In this document: in pieces, positions 37,501-49,500 of the stretch
Position numbering within the stretch: position 1 is the stretch's first letter
Layout of the letters: every line of letters starts with the position of its first letter
NCBI GenBank assembly: GCA_921293015.1
Contig: OV121097.1
Span: 13,269,940-13,333,939, forward strand
DNA length: 64,000 nt
Direction: 5' to 3'
Source: Phorcus lineatus
Lineage: Eukaryota; Mollusca; Gastropoda; Trochida; Trochidae
The notes under the pieces: generated by a model
What the model was told of the DNA's origin: nothing
Databases searched by the model: none
The model's input: the letters and a program-made list of their open reading frames with translations, nothing else
Position numbers and translations under genes: made by a program

Positions 37501-40500
37501 TCATTGTCAATTTGCATGTACATCAACATTGAGTGGTAACACTCAGGAGGCTCTCAGGTATATGGGTAGGGTAGTCCGCCACAGCGGATTATTTCCCCCC
37601 TTCATTATTTATATATTCATATAATCTGGAAGCTCAATAGCAAGGGTACAAACACCCTCTGCTCCCTCAACATCAATTGAGCTTCCAGATCAGGGTGCGC
37701 AACCCTTACCATTATCACTATCACTATGGGCATGCAGTCGGGCGCGCAACCCACTGTACCTTCTTACTCCTGGCGCACAGGATATACCCCTATCCAGCCC
37801 AGCGCATGGGCATGCAGTCGGGCGCGCAACCCACTGTACCTCCTTACTCCTGGCGCACAGGATCAATTTGGGCATCGGCCACTTATACCTGAGAACCTCC
37901 AAAGCCCAAATATAATATAATTACTATGTATTAAACATTTTCATTTACGTCTGTATTTGTTGTCTGTTCAAGGTAAAGTATAACATGTATCTGATTTTCA
38001 AACAAGTTTATCTCCTAAGTGAAAAATGCAGTATCAGGTGAAAAGCATTTTTGGAAAAAAAAATGATTCACAAATTTTTATGTTCAGTACTTTGTTAATT
38101 TCCGAAATCAGAATTTGTCTGATCGATTGCAGAAAACCTATTTATCTGAATTTTTTTAGACTTTTGTGCATGTCTACTCTCATGTTAGGATATTGCTATG
38201 GTATTAATAATATTGTGATTTATTTGCTATTCTAGGTCAATTTGTTTATTTGTTCAATGAAATGTAAGTTGATCCATCAGAACAGATTACAGACATCTGC
38301 AAGGTTTAAGGGCTGTCAAAGTTATTGGAAGTTGCCAGTTACTCATTTGTTCAGAGATACATGGCGAGTTATCAGTGAGTAACACTCAATTTTTTTTCTT
38401 GATCTCAATTCTTTGAAACATTTGTCAATGATTATCTATCCCTGTGTTTGCAGAGCAGCAAACTGCTGGTGGAGAAAGAAGACCACATAGAACAGCTGCA
38501 GGAACGAGTCAAGCTGCTGGAGCAGCGCACACACGACCACGCACTTTCAGGGGATGAGAGGGTCAAGGCCATCGAAGCTGAGGTAAGGTCAAGGCTGTTG
38601 AATCTTTGGTTGCTTGATTTTGAGCGTGGTTTATGCAGTATAGACATGCAAAAGGTGTACACCTTTATTGAAGCCTGGCATAAGTTGGAAAGGCTGGTTG
38701 GAGATTATAGGCTAAGGCAGCACATTATGACTTTGGAGTGTTGAGTTTTGTATTGTCAAGATCACACTATAGTTGTTATGTCACATGTATTGTGAGAAAT
38801 TTTGTAAAAAGAATTAATGTCATGAGTACATATACTCATGTACACATATGAAAAGTATGTCATTTCTAATGGTGGGTCGGAGAGCACAATGGTTAGCAAT
38901 TTCGGCTTTGGATCAAGAGGTCTATGGTTTGAATCCCACCCGGAGCTCAACAACTTTGTCTGCAGTGTAGAGAACTGGTCCCCGTTGCACAAAACACTAA
39001 GGTTACTTTAAATCACTAAGGTAGCCTTAGTGCAATGTTAAGGAATGGCACTAAGGTTAACCTTAGTGTTAAGTTGCTTTGTGCAACGGCCCACTGGTCT
39101 ACATGCTGTAAGGTGTTGGTGGAATGCTACTCTCTTGGTTTTTTTTTAAATCAGCGTTGAACACCATATCACCTTGCCTCACTAATGTTTCAAAATATTT
39201 GTATCAGAAGTATGTGTTATCTTCCATTATGTTTTAGCGTGACAATCTTGAGCACAAACTGACGGAATCAAGACAACAGCTGACTGAGATCAAATCCTCA
39301 TGGAGTGACAAAATCTCGCATCTCGAAGAACAGGTAGGTCTAGTGATTCTTTCAAGGAAATATCTTGGTCCTGTTTCATTCATATCAGGTTCAACTTTCA
39401 TTGACTTTCAAGGGCATACCATAATCATTGGGTAAGTTTTCGTCAATATACGCCCTGATGTTGTTGCTATGCGTGTTGATATGGGTTTTAGTTTGTTTTT
39501 GTTTTGATTCTGATCTCCATCAAGCATAATAAGCATGCCAGTCATTAAGATAGTTGTAATGTGTTGTTTACAAAACAGCAAACTGGTAAATATTTAAAAA
39601 ATGAATAAGAACAGTTTTGGTTATAAGACAAAGGAATTACCTTGAGGTAGGTTCATATGTTTGGCCACTTATGACCTTCAGATGAATGACATTAGGTCAC
39701 CAGGGCTGAATGCTCCCATGCTGTACGCATTATCATCCTTGAGACCTTCATCAGGAGTCCTCAAAGTCGCCATTAGTTTGGCACGCAGGCTCGTCCACAG
39801 CCTATAGGCCTTGGCAGAGTCCCTCATCCCAAACTAATAGAGACTTTTTCGGACCATATCTAACTTAAAACTAAGTTACTTTCAACAATTGGAGGTTGCT
39901 TCCCACTGCCATATTCATGTTAACTAAGTGTCATATCACGTAAAATTAATTCAAAAACCTTCTTATTTTGCCAGCAAGTAAAACATTTATTTGTTTATTT
40001 TACCTTTTCTATGTATTTACCACAAAACATTTGCAACCCTGAATAAACCATTGGAGGTTGGACATTAGTTGAAACTATTGGAGGGTATACTTTATGCAAC
40101 AATGTAGGGGCAAGATGGAACTAATGTTTACACAACTTAGTTTTAACTTTTAAGTTACCGGTAGGCGATTTGAATGATAACTTTTGAAACTGATTGCTGA
40201 TTTTCGCTGATTGCACAACTAATTTTGATTGCATCCAATCAGCGTTCTCTTTTGGGAGAGAATGGTTTCAAACAGTAGATCATATTATCCATCAAGCAGT
40301 GCTTTATTTAAAAAAATCACCTACTTTTGTACTTACATGCTCTTAGAGGAAAGGTTTTATTCCTCTAGCTAAGCCCAAAGATTAATGATAGGATAAAACA
40401 GACTGTAGATAAATCTTTAGCTTAAGCATATACAAAACAGGAGGATAAAACCAATTTGCACTCAATCCTTTGTCTTGTAAGCTTTGAACGTTTGTTGCAT

Positions 40501-43500
40501 TTTTGTGGATTTATTTATTGATCAAAATTGTATTGAAATTTTCAATTTTAAAACAATTTCTCTAATTCTTTGCTTGCTTTAAGAAGTATTTATTATGTTG
40601 TGCAAATTCTCATTATTTACATTGATTGACATCATTAATTATTTGAATTTCTTGGTGCATTAAAAAGATGCTATTAGCATTTCTATTTAGTACAACAAGT
40701 TTATGTTGTTACTGTATTGTTTTAAGATTGCATTTTAAATATTTAATTGTTGTTTGGGTTTTCTTTCAAGTTGATTTTTTGTTTGTATTTGTTGTGCCAT
40801 CCACTGAAATAACACAGTTCATTACCTATTTTATATGCATGAATTATGAGATGAAATTAATAATACTTCTTTCATTGTTTATGTAAATAACTATTGTAGT
40901 ACTTTCCAATGCATGCAGGTTTTGCATGACATGTTTTGGATTCAAATATGAAAATATTATCAATGTTTATTGGTAAACATATCAGGGTTAATATTTTTTG
41001 TATGATGCACCTATGCTCATTTTCTTTTTGTATCTATGAAGTAATGAACAAAATTACATCACATTTATTTTGTAAATCATTTTCTGAATGTTGATGGATA
41101 GAAATAGACTTTGCTACTGACTAACAATATAAATTGTTTTTAATGAAATTCTTTCACGAAGCTTTTAGAATATTTGTTTATGAACTGTGTTATGAAAATG
41201 TTCCTTTTCCTATCCTCTCGATGTCAGAAACCAATTTTGTTGAGGTATGGTATTTATCATTTGAAGTACTTTAAATAAAAGATATATGATATTGTACCTG
41301 ATACAAATTTGGTTTGATATTGCTGCAAACTTTTAAGACTGTTGATTGGGTACCTATTATTAGTAACAGGGATTTTAATGATGGAAAAGACTAAACATCT
41401 GACCAGATCTGAAAGAACCCCAATTGCCAACGATAAAGATCAAGATTCAAGATTCAAGATATTTTATTTGTAGAAAGGCCAAAGACCCAAAGTACAAATT
41501 AGATTGCAAGAATATGTTAGAGAGTTACCATTTTTTTTATTTATCCATTCAAATACATGTTTAAGGAATTTTGCAAGATTAATAAGAAAGATATCATTAA
41601 TGTTGCTTTTACAATCTGGGATGAAACGTTCTCTCTCTTTAGCAAAATAAACACAGTCATACAATACATGTTTTTCACTTAGTGGTACATAACAGTGTTT
41701 ACAGATGTGGGTGTCATTACTATACACATTTTTTCTGCTCAGAAATCCACCTCTAAATAACGTTAATACACGTCTATGTTCATACGAACTTATCTTTAAC
41801 AAATAATTTTCACAACTAAGTAAAGACTTATGGGAATTATAAAATTTTAGAGAATCCATTTCAAGAGAAGAATGCCAATTCTAATGTGAACATTCTCTTT
41901 CACGTTGTCTAAAAACATAAACAAAATAATCGGGATCTCCCACTGCTTGGCTTATCCAAACGAAGCCGAAGCCATACCGAAATAATAAATGTTTGACATG
42001 GTTGACCCAACTTGGTCTTTTCTCTCAGCAATGGACAGTAACATATTATAACTTTGAAAAGCATACCTTTGGCATTGCGTACTTAACAACCGTAGCCAAT
42101 ACTTATTGCATTTAGCATAATAAGAAACATAAAGCGGATACCTCCCACACTCCCCATGAGATACGGCATTTGACGATTTATACCCAATATGGAGGACAAA
42201 TTTACAAAACTTTCTATGAATAATTTCAATACAGTTTCTTTCCTCCCAACTCCAAATTTCGGCCCCGTAAGTAAGAATTGGAGTAAATAAGTATGATAAA
42301 GATCAAAACTGCTTTAATTTCCTCTGGATTCATATGTCAATATTAATTGACCATCATCACCATTAATTATCAATGATTCTGCTTTAGTATGTTCCAGCGG
42401 TATGATGGCAAGTTTCACCACAATACATAACTACAATAGTGTAGGGTTTCTCACTGCAATGTGTTATAGGTGTAATATTTTTGAAAGCGGCCTTAAAGCC
42501 CAAACCACCTCACTTAATGTATAAGAGTAGTCCTAATTGAGAACATGTTACTGATATAGGTACCCTATCACAGCTCTCTCTGTCACCTTCTCTCTCTCTA
42601 TGTGTGTTGCACAGCTAGTTAGTGTGGCTTCCTTCCAGATTTCGCACCTCAATACAAAAATAGTGGAGGATAACGATGAAATGGCCTCGCTGCAACGGGC
42701 TGGTGAGACAATGAGAGAAAACTTCCACAAACAGGTGTGTTGCGCTGTGAGCGAGGTAACATCGTTGTTCTCTTTTTATGTTACAAGCCCCTTTGAAAGT
42801 CTGAGTATTGGCATCATTGCCTACTTTCAAAATACTCATAGGCAAAGGCCTAAACCCTTAACTTGACTGAGACCATGTTTTGATAATGGCTTTTGGAATA
42901 TTAGTTTTCACAAGGCTCCAGATAATTATTACCAAATGAAAAAAACTAGAAGTATTTCAAGGTTTATCGTTTTCAAATCCTCATTCCAAGTTAGCATCTT
43001 TTTCTGGAGCTCTGTTTTCAAAAGTTTTGACAAGTATTTGTCTTGCTTGAAACTTCGTTTAATTTTGTCATTTGGTAAATTTTAACTTTTGTGCTGGTTA
43101 TGTTTCAAACTTTATTCACAAAGTTTTGCCTTGACAAGATTTTTGTGATGGTATAATGACCCTGCTTTTTGCTATGCTTGGTAACAAGGCCTTCCAAACA
43201 GCCCCTTGCAAACAACTCTTCACAGCAACCCCTTTAAAACAACCATTTGCCTGAACAACCAAATCAAATCAAATGTCATTGTCTATTTTAAATACACAAA
43301 AATTGTTTTGCTGTGCGGCTTTCCACAGCCAAATGTGGAAAGGTTTAAACAGTGTAGTTTTCTCTGATTGGTTTAAAAGGGAACAATGGATAGTTTTGTG
43401 TTGAGCTTATCTTGAATTTTGGGAAATTTAAAACAAGCATGTCAAACAGGAGAGTTTGATGCAATGGCCTTTCAAGAAATTATGAATATGAGTATTCTAG

Positions 43501-46500
43501 TTCTGTAAAAATTACAAATTATTATTTCAGAGATAAAGGTAGATATTTTGTCTCAAGTGTTTGCTTTCATTTATTTGTATGTTTTTTAATTGTTGCATTT
43601 ATTCATGAGAATGCCCGTCTACTTTTATATTCTTTTCAAATTCTTTTGCAAAATGTGTATTTTCTTTATGCAATTTTTTTCTACCCTCAAAATTCTTAAT
43701 GCCTTGTTTTAAGGTTTAATATTGAATAGAGATTATTGAAATGGTTACACTTCGCACTTTATGCCTCAATGTATGCGTGAAGAAAAATCTGAAAACATGT
43801 AGTTGATTCGAGAACTTGGTTTTACAACATTAAACACAAAAGTAGATTCAGATGGAAGGCCCGTAGAGTACCTATGTAGTCATTGAAAATCAAGGATGAT
43901 AGAGCTCAAAGCTCCACACAGTGAATGTTGCTTTTTATTCAGATGGAGGACCTTCGCTGTAAGCTGGAGGATGCTGAGAAGAGAGCTGTTGAGAGCTGGG
44001 AGCTTGCCAGTCAGAAGGATCGACAATACGAGAAACAGGTTTGTGGATAATGATGACAATAACAATAATGGTAGTAAAAACTCTTTTTTTTTGTCAAAAG
44101 AACATTCTGCACTTTGTAATGTTTAAAGATTGTCAATTCATTTTCGATCTGCTATTAATTAAGAATTTACCTTAAGAAATTCATACATGGTGAAATCCTG
44201 ACCAAACTGTCACCAAACAGCTTCTTTTAGTTCTTCACTTTGTGTAGCAATGCAAGAGTTTATGGGCTTGTTTAAGCTTCAGTCTGCTCTGGAAGACTTT
44301 GAATGCATAATGTGAGGTCGAGTGAGGGGTAGAACACAATCTGGCCTCAACTTTTTGCTATGTGCTGTTACAGAGAAGTGAGCTAGAGATGGATCTCCAG
44401 AAGGCAAGGCTGAGCGCTGTGGACAGCGAGACACAGCTGAGAGGGAAGATCTCTTCCCTGGAGAGTCAGATCATGGAACTGGAGGCCGCTCGGGACCACC
44501 TCAAGAACGATGCCGACCAGAAACTGGTACCAACTTTATTGACACTTTGTTACATTTTGAGGTCGAATGAATGGCATGAGCTTTACTTTCCTGACAACCA
44601 TTACTAGTTGCTTTGTAAATTTTCTTCATCTAGCTATGTAGTCTGTCATGCTGACAGGGGTTAAAAAATCTGCAGGTCACTGACGTATCATAATTTATCC
44701 TTGATTCACCTAATATTCACTGAGAAGTCTCTTTTGAAATCTAAGTTTCTACTCAATTGGCATGACTCTCAGAAAAGGTTACGGACTTGTTACATAAACA
44801 TGAAGTAATTCCATGACTTATCTACTCTGAAAAGACTTAAAAATCCTTTGGACCTTTGGTTGCTACATTCAGCCTTACCTTGCTCCATGCGTTTCTAACT
44901 ATTTTCACACTTAATGTTTCCTCACAAAATATTTTCTCTCCACTTCAGGCCCATTTGGAGAGTAGGGAACAGGAGTCATTGGAGCAGCAGCTCAAGCTGG
45001 AGAGAGAGGTGAAATCTCTGGAGGCTGAACATGCAAAACTGCAGGTATGTGGTTTTGTTCAATTCTTCTTTGCAACTAATGGCTGAAATATTGCTGAAGT
45101 GGCACTAAGTAATAACTCACTCTGTTTTTCTTGACTTGTAGCAGAGGTCATGTAGTTGAAGCAGAGGTCATGTAGTTGAGGCAAAGGTCATGTAGTTGAG
45201 GCAAAGGTCATGTAGTTGTAGCAGAGGTCATGTAGTTGTAGCAGAGGTCATGTAGTTGAGGCAAAGGTCATGTAGTTGAGGCAAAGGTCATGTAGTTGAG
45301 GCAAAGGTCATGTAGTTGTAGCAGAGGTCATGTAGTTGTAGCAGAGGTCATGTAGTTTAGGCAGAGGCCATGTAGTTTAGGCAGAGGTCATGTAGTTTAG
45401 GCAGAGGTCATGTAGTTTAGGCAGAGGTCATGAAGCTGTAGCAGAGGTCATGTAGTTGAAGCAGAGGTCATGTAGTTTAGGCAGAGGTCATGTAGTTGTA
45501 GCAGAGGTCATGTAGTTGTAGCAGAGGTCATGTAGTTGTAGCAGACCTCATGTAGTTGTAGCAGAGGTCATGTACTTGTAGAAGAGGTCATGTAGTTGTA
45601 GTTCCTCACGTATGAAACTAGAATCAGGATATATTGTCTCACTGTATAAATATAAAATCAGGATATATAGTCTCATTGTATAAAACTAGAATAAGGATTA
45701 TCGTATCACTGTATAAAACTAGAATCAGGATGTATTGTCTCCCTGTATAAAACTAGAATCAAGATATATCATCTCGCTGTATAAAACTAGAAACAGGATA
45801 TATCGTCTCACTGTATCAAACTAGAATCAGGATATATCATCTCACTGTATTAAACTAGAATCAGGATATATAGTCTCACTGTATTAAACTAGAATCAGGA
45901 TATATTGTCTCGCTGTATAAAAGTAGAATCAGGATATATCGTCTCACTGTATAAAACTAGAATCAGGATATATCCTCTCACTGTATAAAACTGGAATGAG
46001 GATATATTGTCTCGCTGTATAAAAGTAGAATCAGGATATATCGTCTCACTGTTTAAAACTAGAATCAGGATATATCGTCTCACTGTTTAAAACTAGAATC
46101 AGGATATATCCTCTCACTGTATAAAACTAGAATCAGGATATATCCTCTCACTGTATAAAACTGGAATGAGGATATATAGTCTCACTGTATAAAACTAGAA
46201 TCAGGATATATTGTCTCGCTGTATAAAACTAGAATCAGGATATATCGTCTCAGCATTGATACACGGATCTAGAATAAAGTAAACATGTTTGTAACGAGTG
46301 ACCTAACTGAACAATTCTCAACTTACAGACAGAGAATGCGGACTTGTCAGAGGAGATGTTGAAATTAAAACAGACTCTAAAGGAGACGAAAGAAAGGGAA
46401 ACAGCCCAGCTGGAACAGGTTTGTCTCATTTCGTTAAGTTTTAGAATAAACAATTGTAAATCGTAAAAATATTTCTCAAAATAACTATTCTATGATGGAA

Positions 46501-49500
46501 AAATCTTATCAGCAGAGGTTGATTTGATAACTAGGATACTCTATTGATGAAATATTTGTTTTCACAATGGCGATTTTTCGGAAATATAAAATAAAGAAGT
46601 TGTACATCCAAAAATATGTTCTTGTCCTCCTTTTACTGCCAGATTTATGAGTGTCACTCAAACAGTTCAGCGGATGCTATCTCTGTAAATGTGAGGATGC
46701 AAACTACGCAAAAGACAATTATGAGATAACTTCTTATCAAAGTGGCTCAATTTTCAGAAAGTGGTTTATCGAAACAAAAGCTGCTACTCAATGAAATACT
46801 GACACTGAAAAGATCTTGTAAACTCAGAACACTCATTTCAATCATATTTTGTTATTTTTCTCCAGATTGAAGGTTCCCTGATTCTATTTTGTTCTCTCCC
46901 GTCATACATCACTCACATATTTTCTACCCATTTAACTTTGGTTATAACGTGCAAGTTTTCATGGCTAGCACAGACGTTCAGAGAATCCTGATATCCTGTT
47001 CTAGCATTGTTTCACTAAAGTTCAAAGGCGCCACCTATCCTTTATTCCGCAATAAGGTATAGTTTTTAATGACGTCACGAAACCATGACCCATGACGTCA
47101 ACAACAATAACTTTATGACGTCACTAGTTATGGCCCAAATCAAGCATTTTCAATACACTTAGGTTCATTTTGGCTCACATTTATAATTTACAAAAGTTAA
47201 AATCGACATGCTAGAAAAGGAATAGAGTAGCCTCAACCATCATGTGTTTTGCAGTAAAGTACAGTTTTACCCTGAACTATTATTAGCATCAAACCCCTTT
47301 GGCCTTCAACCTTGTGCTTAACTATAATATTTCAGGACAAAACTGTATTTTATTGCAAAACACATGATGGTTGAGGCTACTCTTTTTCTTAAATCAAACT
47401 AATGCAACCAGGAAGTAGCCCTAAGATAAGAATTCTGTCTGTCCCTTTACTTTTTTTAGAAAACTAGGGTTGCTTCGTCTGTGTTGTGCGCACATATTTA
47501 AAAAAAAAATCTCAGTTGTAAGGTACTTTTTTTTGAGAAAATAAAGTAAAATGGCATCTCTCATTGCAATTTTCACCATACAGTATGTCAAGCGCCACAC
47601 AGAATAAGGCAGTAATATAGGTGGGGGGAAAATTGTGTCGATGTTGATGTTTTATTAAAATGTAAATCATATCTGTGACAGATCTCAAGCTTGGAGCAGG
47701 AAGTAACAACATTAAGGGCAAGTTTGGAAAACATCAAAATGAGCTTGAAGACTGAGAAAGGGGAACGTGACAGCAATGAAAGAGGTATGGATTCGTGATA
47801 AGCAAAAGTATTACGATGTTGAAAATATTGTCATCATTTTGAGCTCATATGGCCTGAAACGCTCGATGGGCTTATGGCATGGCATGGCATCCGGCTGTCT
47901 GTAATCTTGCCACTCATTAATTCTTTCTCCAGAACCATTTGCTTAGGATATCTTAAATCTTGTGAGCAGATTCCTTGATGGAAGGATTTCTAATTTATAG
48001 AGTTGGTGACCCTCTGACCCCTAGTAAGGGCTGCAGGGACCATACCCTAAAAACAATTTTGTGTCTTCCCCTCAAGAGGCAAGAGGCCTAGAAAGCTGAA
48101 ACCTTGTGTATAGACTCCTTAGCTGATGGTAATTCTGATTTACAGATTTCGTGACTCTGTGATGCCATGTAAGAGTGACAGAGACCATGTCCTTATTGCC
48201 ATTTTTTCAAAAAGAACAAAACTAGAAACTGAAATCTCCTAAGCTCATGAGGAGTTTAACAAATGTATTTGGTGATCCTGTGACATCCATATGGTGAACC
48301 TATGACCATTTATAAAATAAATATTAAAAAGCCTGATGAGCCACAGAGCCAATGGCTCTATTTTTCACTTGTTTGTGAAGTATTATCATTGATGAGCTAG
48401 TGTCAGAAACAAAGAGTGATAATGTTGTTTACATTCAGAAAAGGACGAGTTATTGGTTCGGAACGCTGAGTTGTCGCAGCAGATGAGTGGATTAAGGAAC
48501 GAATTTGTAGAGAAGGAGCGCCACCTACAGGAAGAGTTGAGGGAGAAAGGGGAGACAATCAGCAGTCTGGAGAAGTCTGTCGCAACTCTGGAGGAGAAGC
48601 TGGCACACTATGATAAGAGGGTAAATCCTTTCAGTTTGAATATTGACTGTTGTTGAATATTCTTATTTACAGCTAGTTAAGCTTCTAGCATGACCAGTGT
48701 TTGAAATATTTGTTTTTTTAACTGGCAAGCAGCCCTTTTTGTATGGTTCATTTATTTGATTGGCCCGCCAATGCTTTGACATACAGTATGTTGAAAATCA
48801 CAAAAGTTTTAGGAGTTGAAGAAAACAGAAATTGACCAGTAATTTGTTCCCAACAACCATTTTAACACTGGGCATGGTAAGGTATGATTTGCAAACAAAA
48901 ATGTTTTTGTTTTTCAACCTCTTCTCAAAAACTACTGGATAAGAAAGATTTATTCTTGTGTACAGGTTTCCTGACCAAAGGGGATTATGAATTGTATCTG
49001 AATTTATCTAATTTGTACCTGAGGCCACAAATAAAAAATTGTATGCTGCTTGTGTTTTCATGATTATCCTTTAACTTTTGTCTTTCTATTTGATCAGTTT
49101 GAAGACTACGAGACTAAGAAATCGGAAGATGAAGTGACCTCTGTGAGAGTAGGCGAACTACAGATGGAGGTTGCTGAACTCCAGAATCAACTGACGGATA
49201 AAAATAGGGTAATGTTTTGATAAAGGTTGGCGTTTTACATTAAGACTCGTGACCAGTTAGTCTCTAAATGAACGTTGTTTAACATTTTGTGGATGTCAGA
49301 TCATTTTCTCAAAATTTACACTCTCTGTTATAAAGAAAATGCTATCTTTTGCAGTCATTGGTAACCAGATGTGTGATGCAACTGTACATCTTACAGAAAA
49401 ACTATCTCATCTACTATCCTATTACGTCTATATCAGCGTTTTTTAATCTGAGAGACTCTTCAGTACGAAATGATGATTTTCGAAGATTAGACTCTCGTTC

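Larger units (their letters stand above)
32639..37977 (+). mobile_element. DIRS-order (Ngaro/PAT-like) retroelement with split direct repeats
   Basis: A 5.3-kb insertion in GOLGA1 intron 10 (31873-38453), in the gene's sense orientation. Order: A1 (32639-33267), gag-like ORF, RT-RNase H ORF, B1 (36380-36796), A2 (36797-37425), a 143-base unique stretch, B2 (37569-37977). B1 abuts A2. This A1-ORFs-B1-A2-B2 layout is the split direct repeat of PAT/Ngaro-type tyrosine-recombinase retrotransposons, which replicate without an integrase or classic LTRs. A1 and A2 are both 629 bases with one difference noticed, so the insertion is recent. No target duplication is evident, as expected for this class. 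I find no tyrosine recombinase or methyltransferase ORF, and the RT ORF is frameshifted, so this copy should be defective. Confidence 0.85.

Noticed and set aside
41464..41859. A host gene of 131 aa on the minus strand
   Set aside because: It is the C-terminal part of a LINE, bounded by a target duplication and a short-repeat tail.
42615..42638. Upstream acceptor for GOLGA1 exon 13, adding eight residues
   Set aside because: The downstream acceptor at 42638 gives a 96-base exon and continues the Leu/Ile heptads; the longer form breaks them. Minor use cannot be excluded.
45136..45605. CRISPR-like regular array of 20-base units
   Set aside because: Units are directly contiguous with no unique spacers; it is a eukaryotic minisatellite in an intron.
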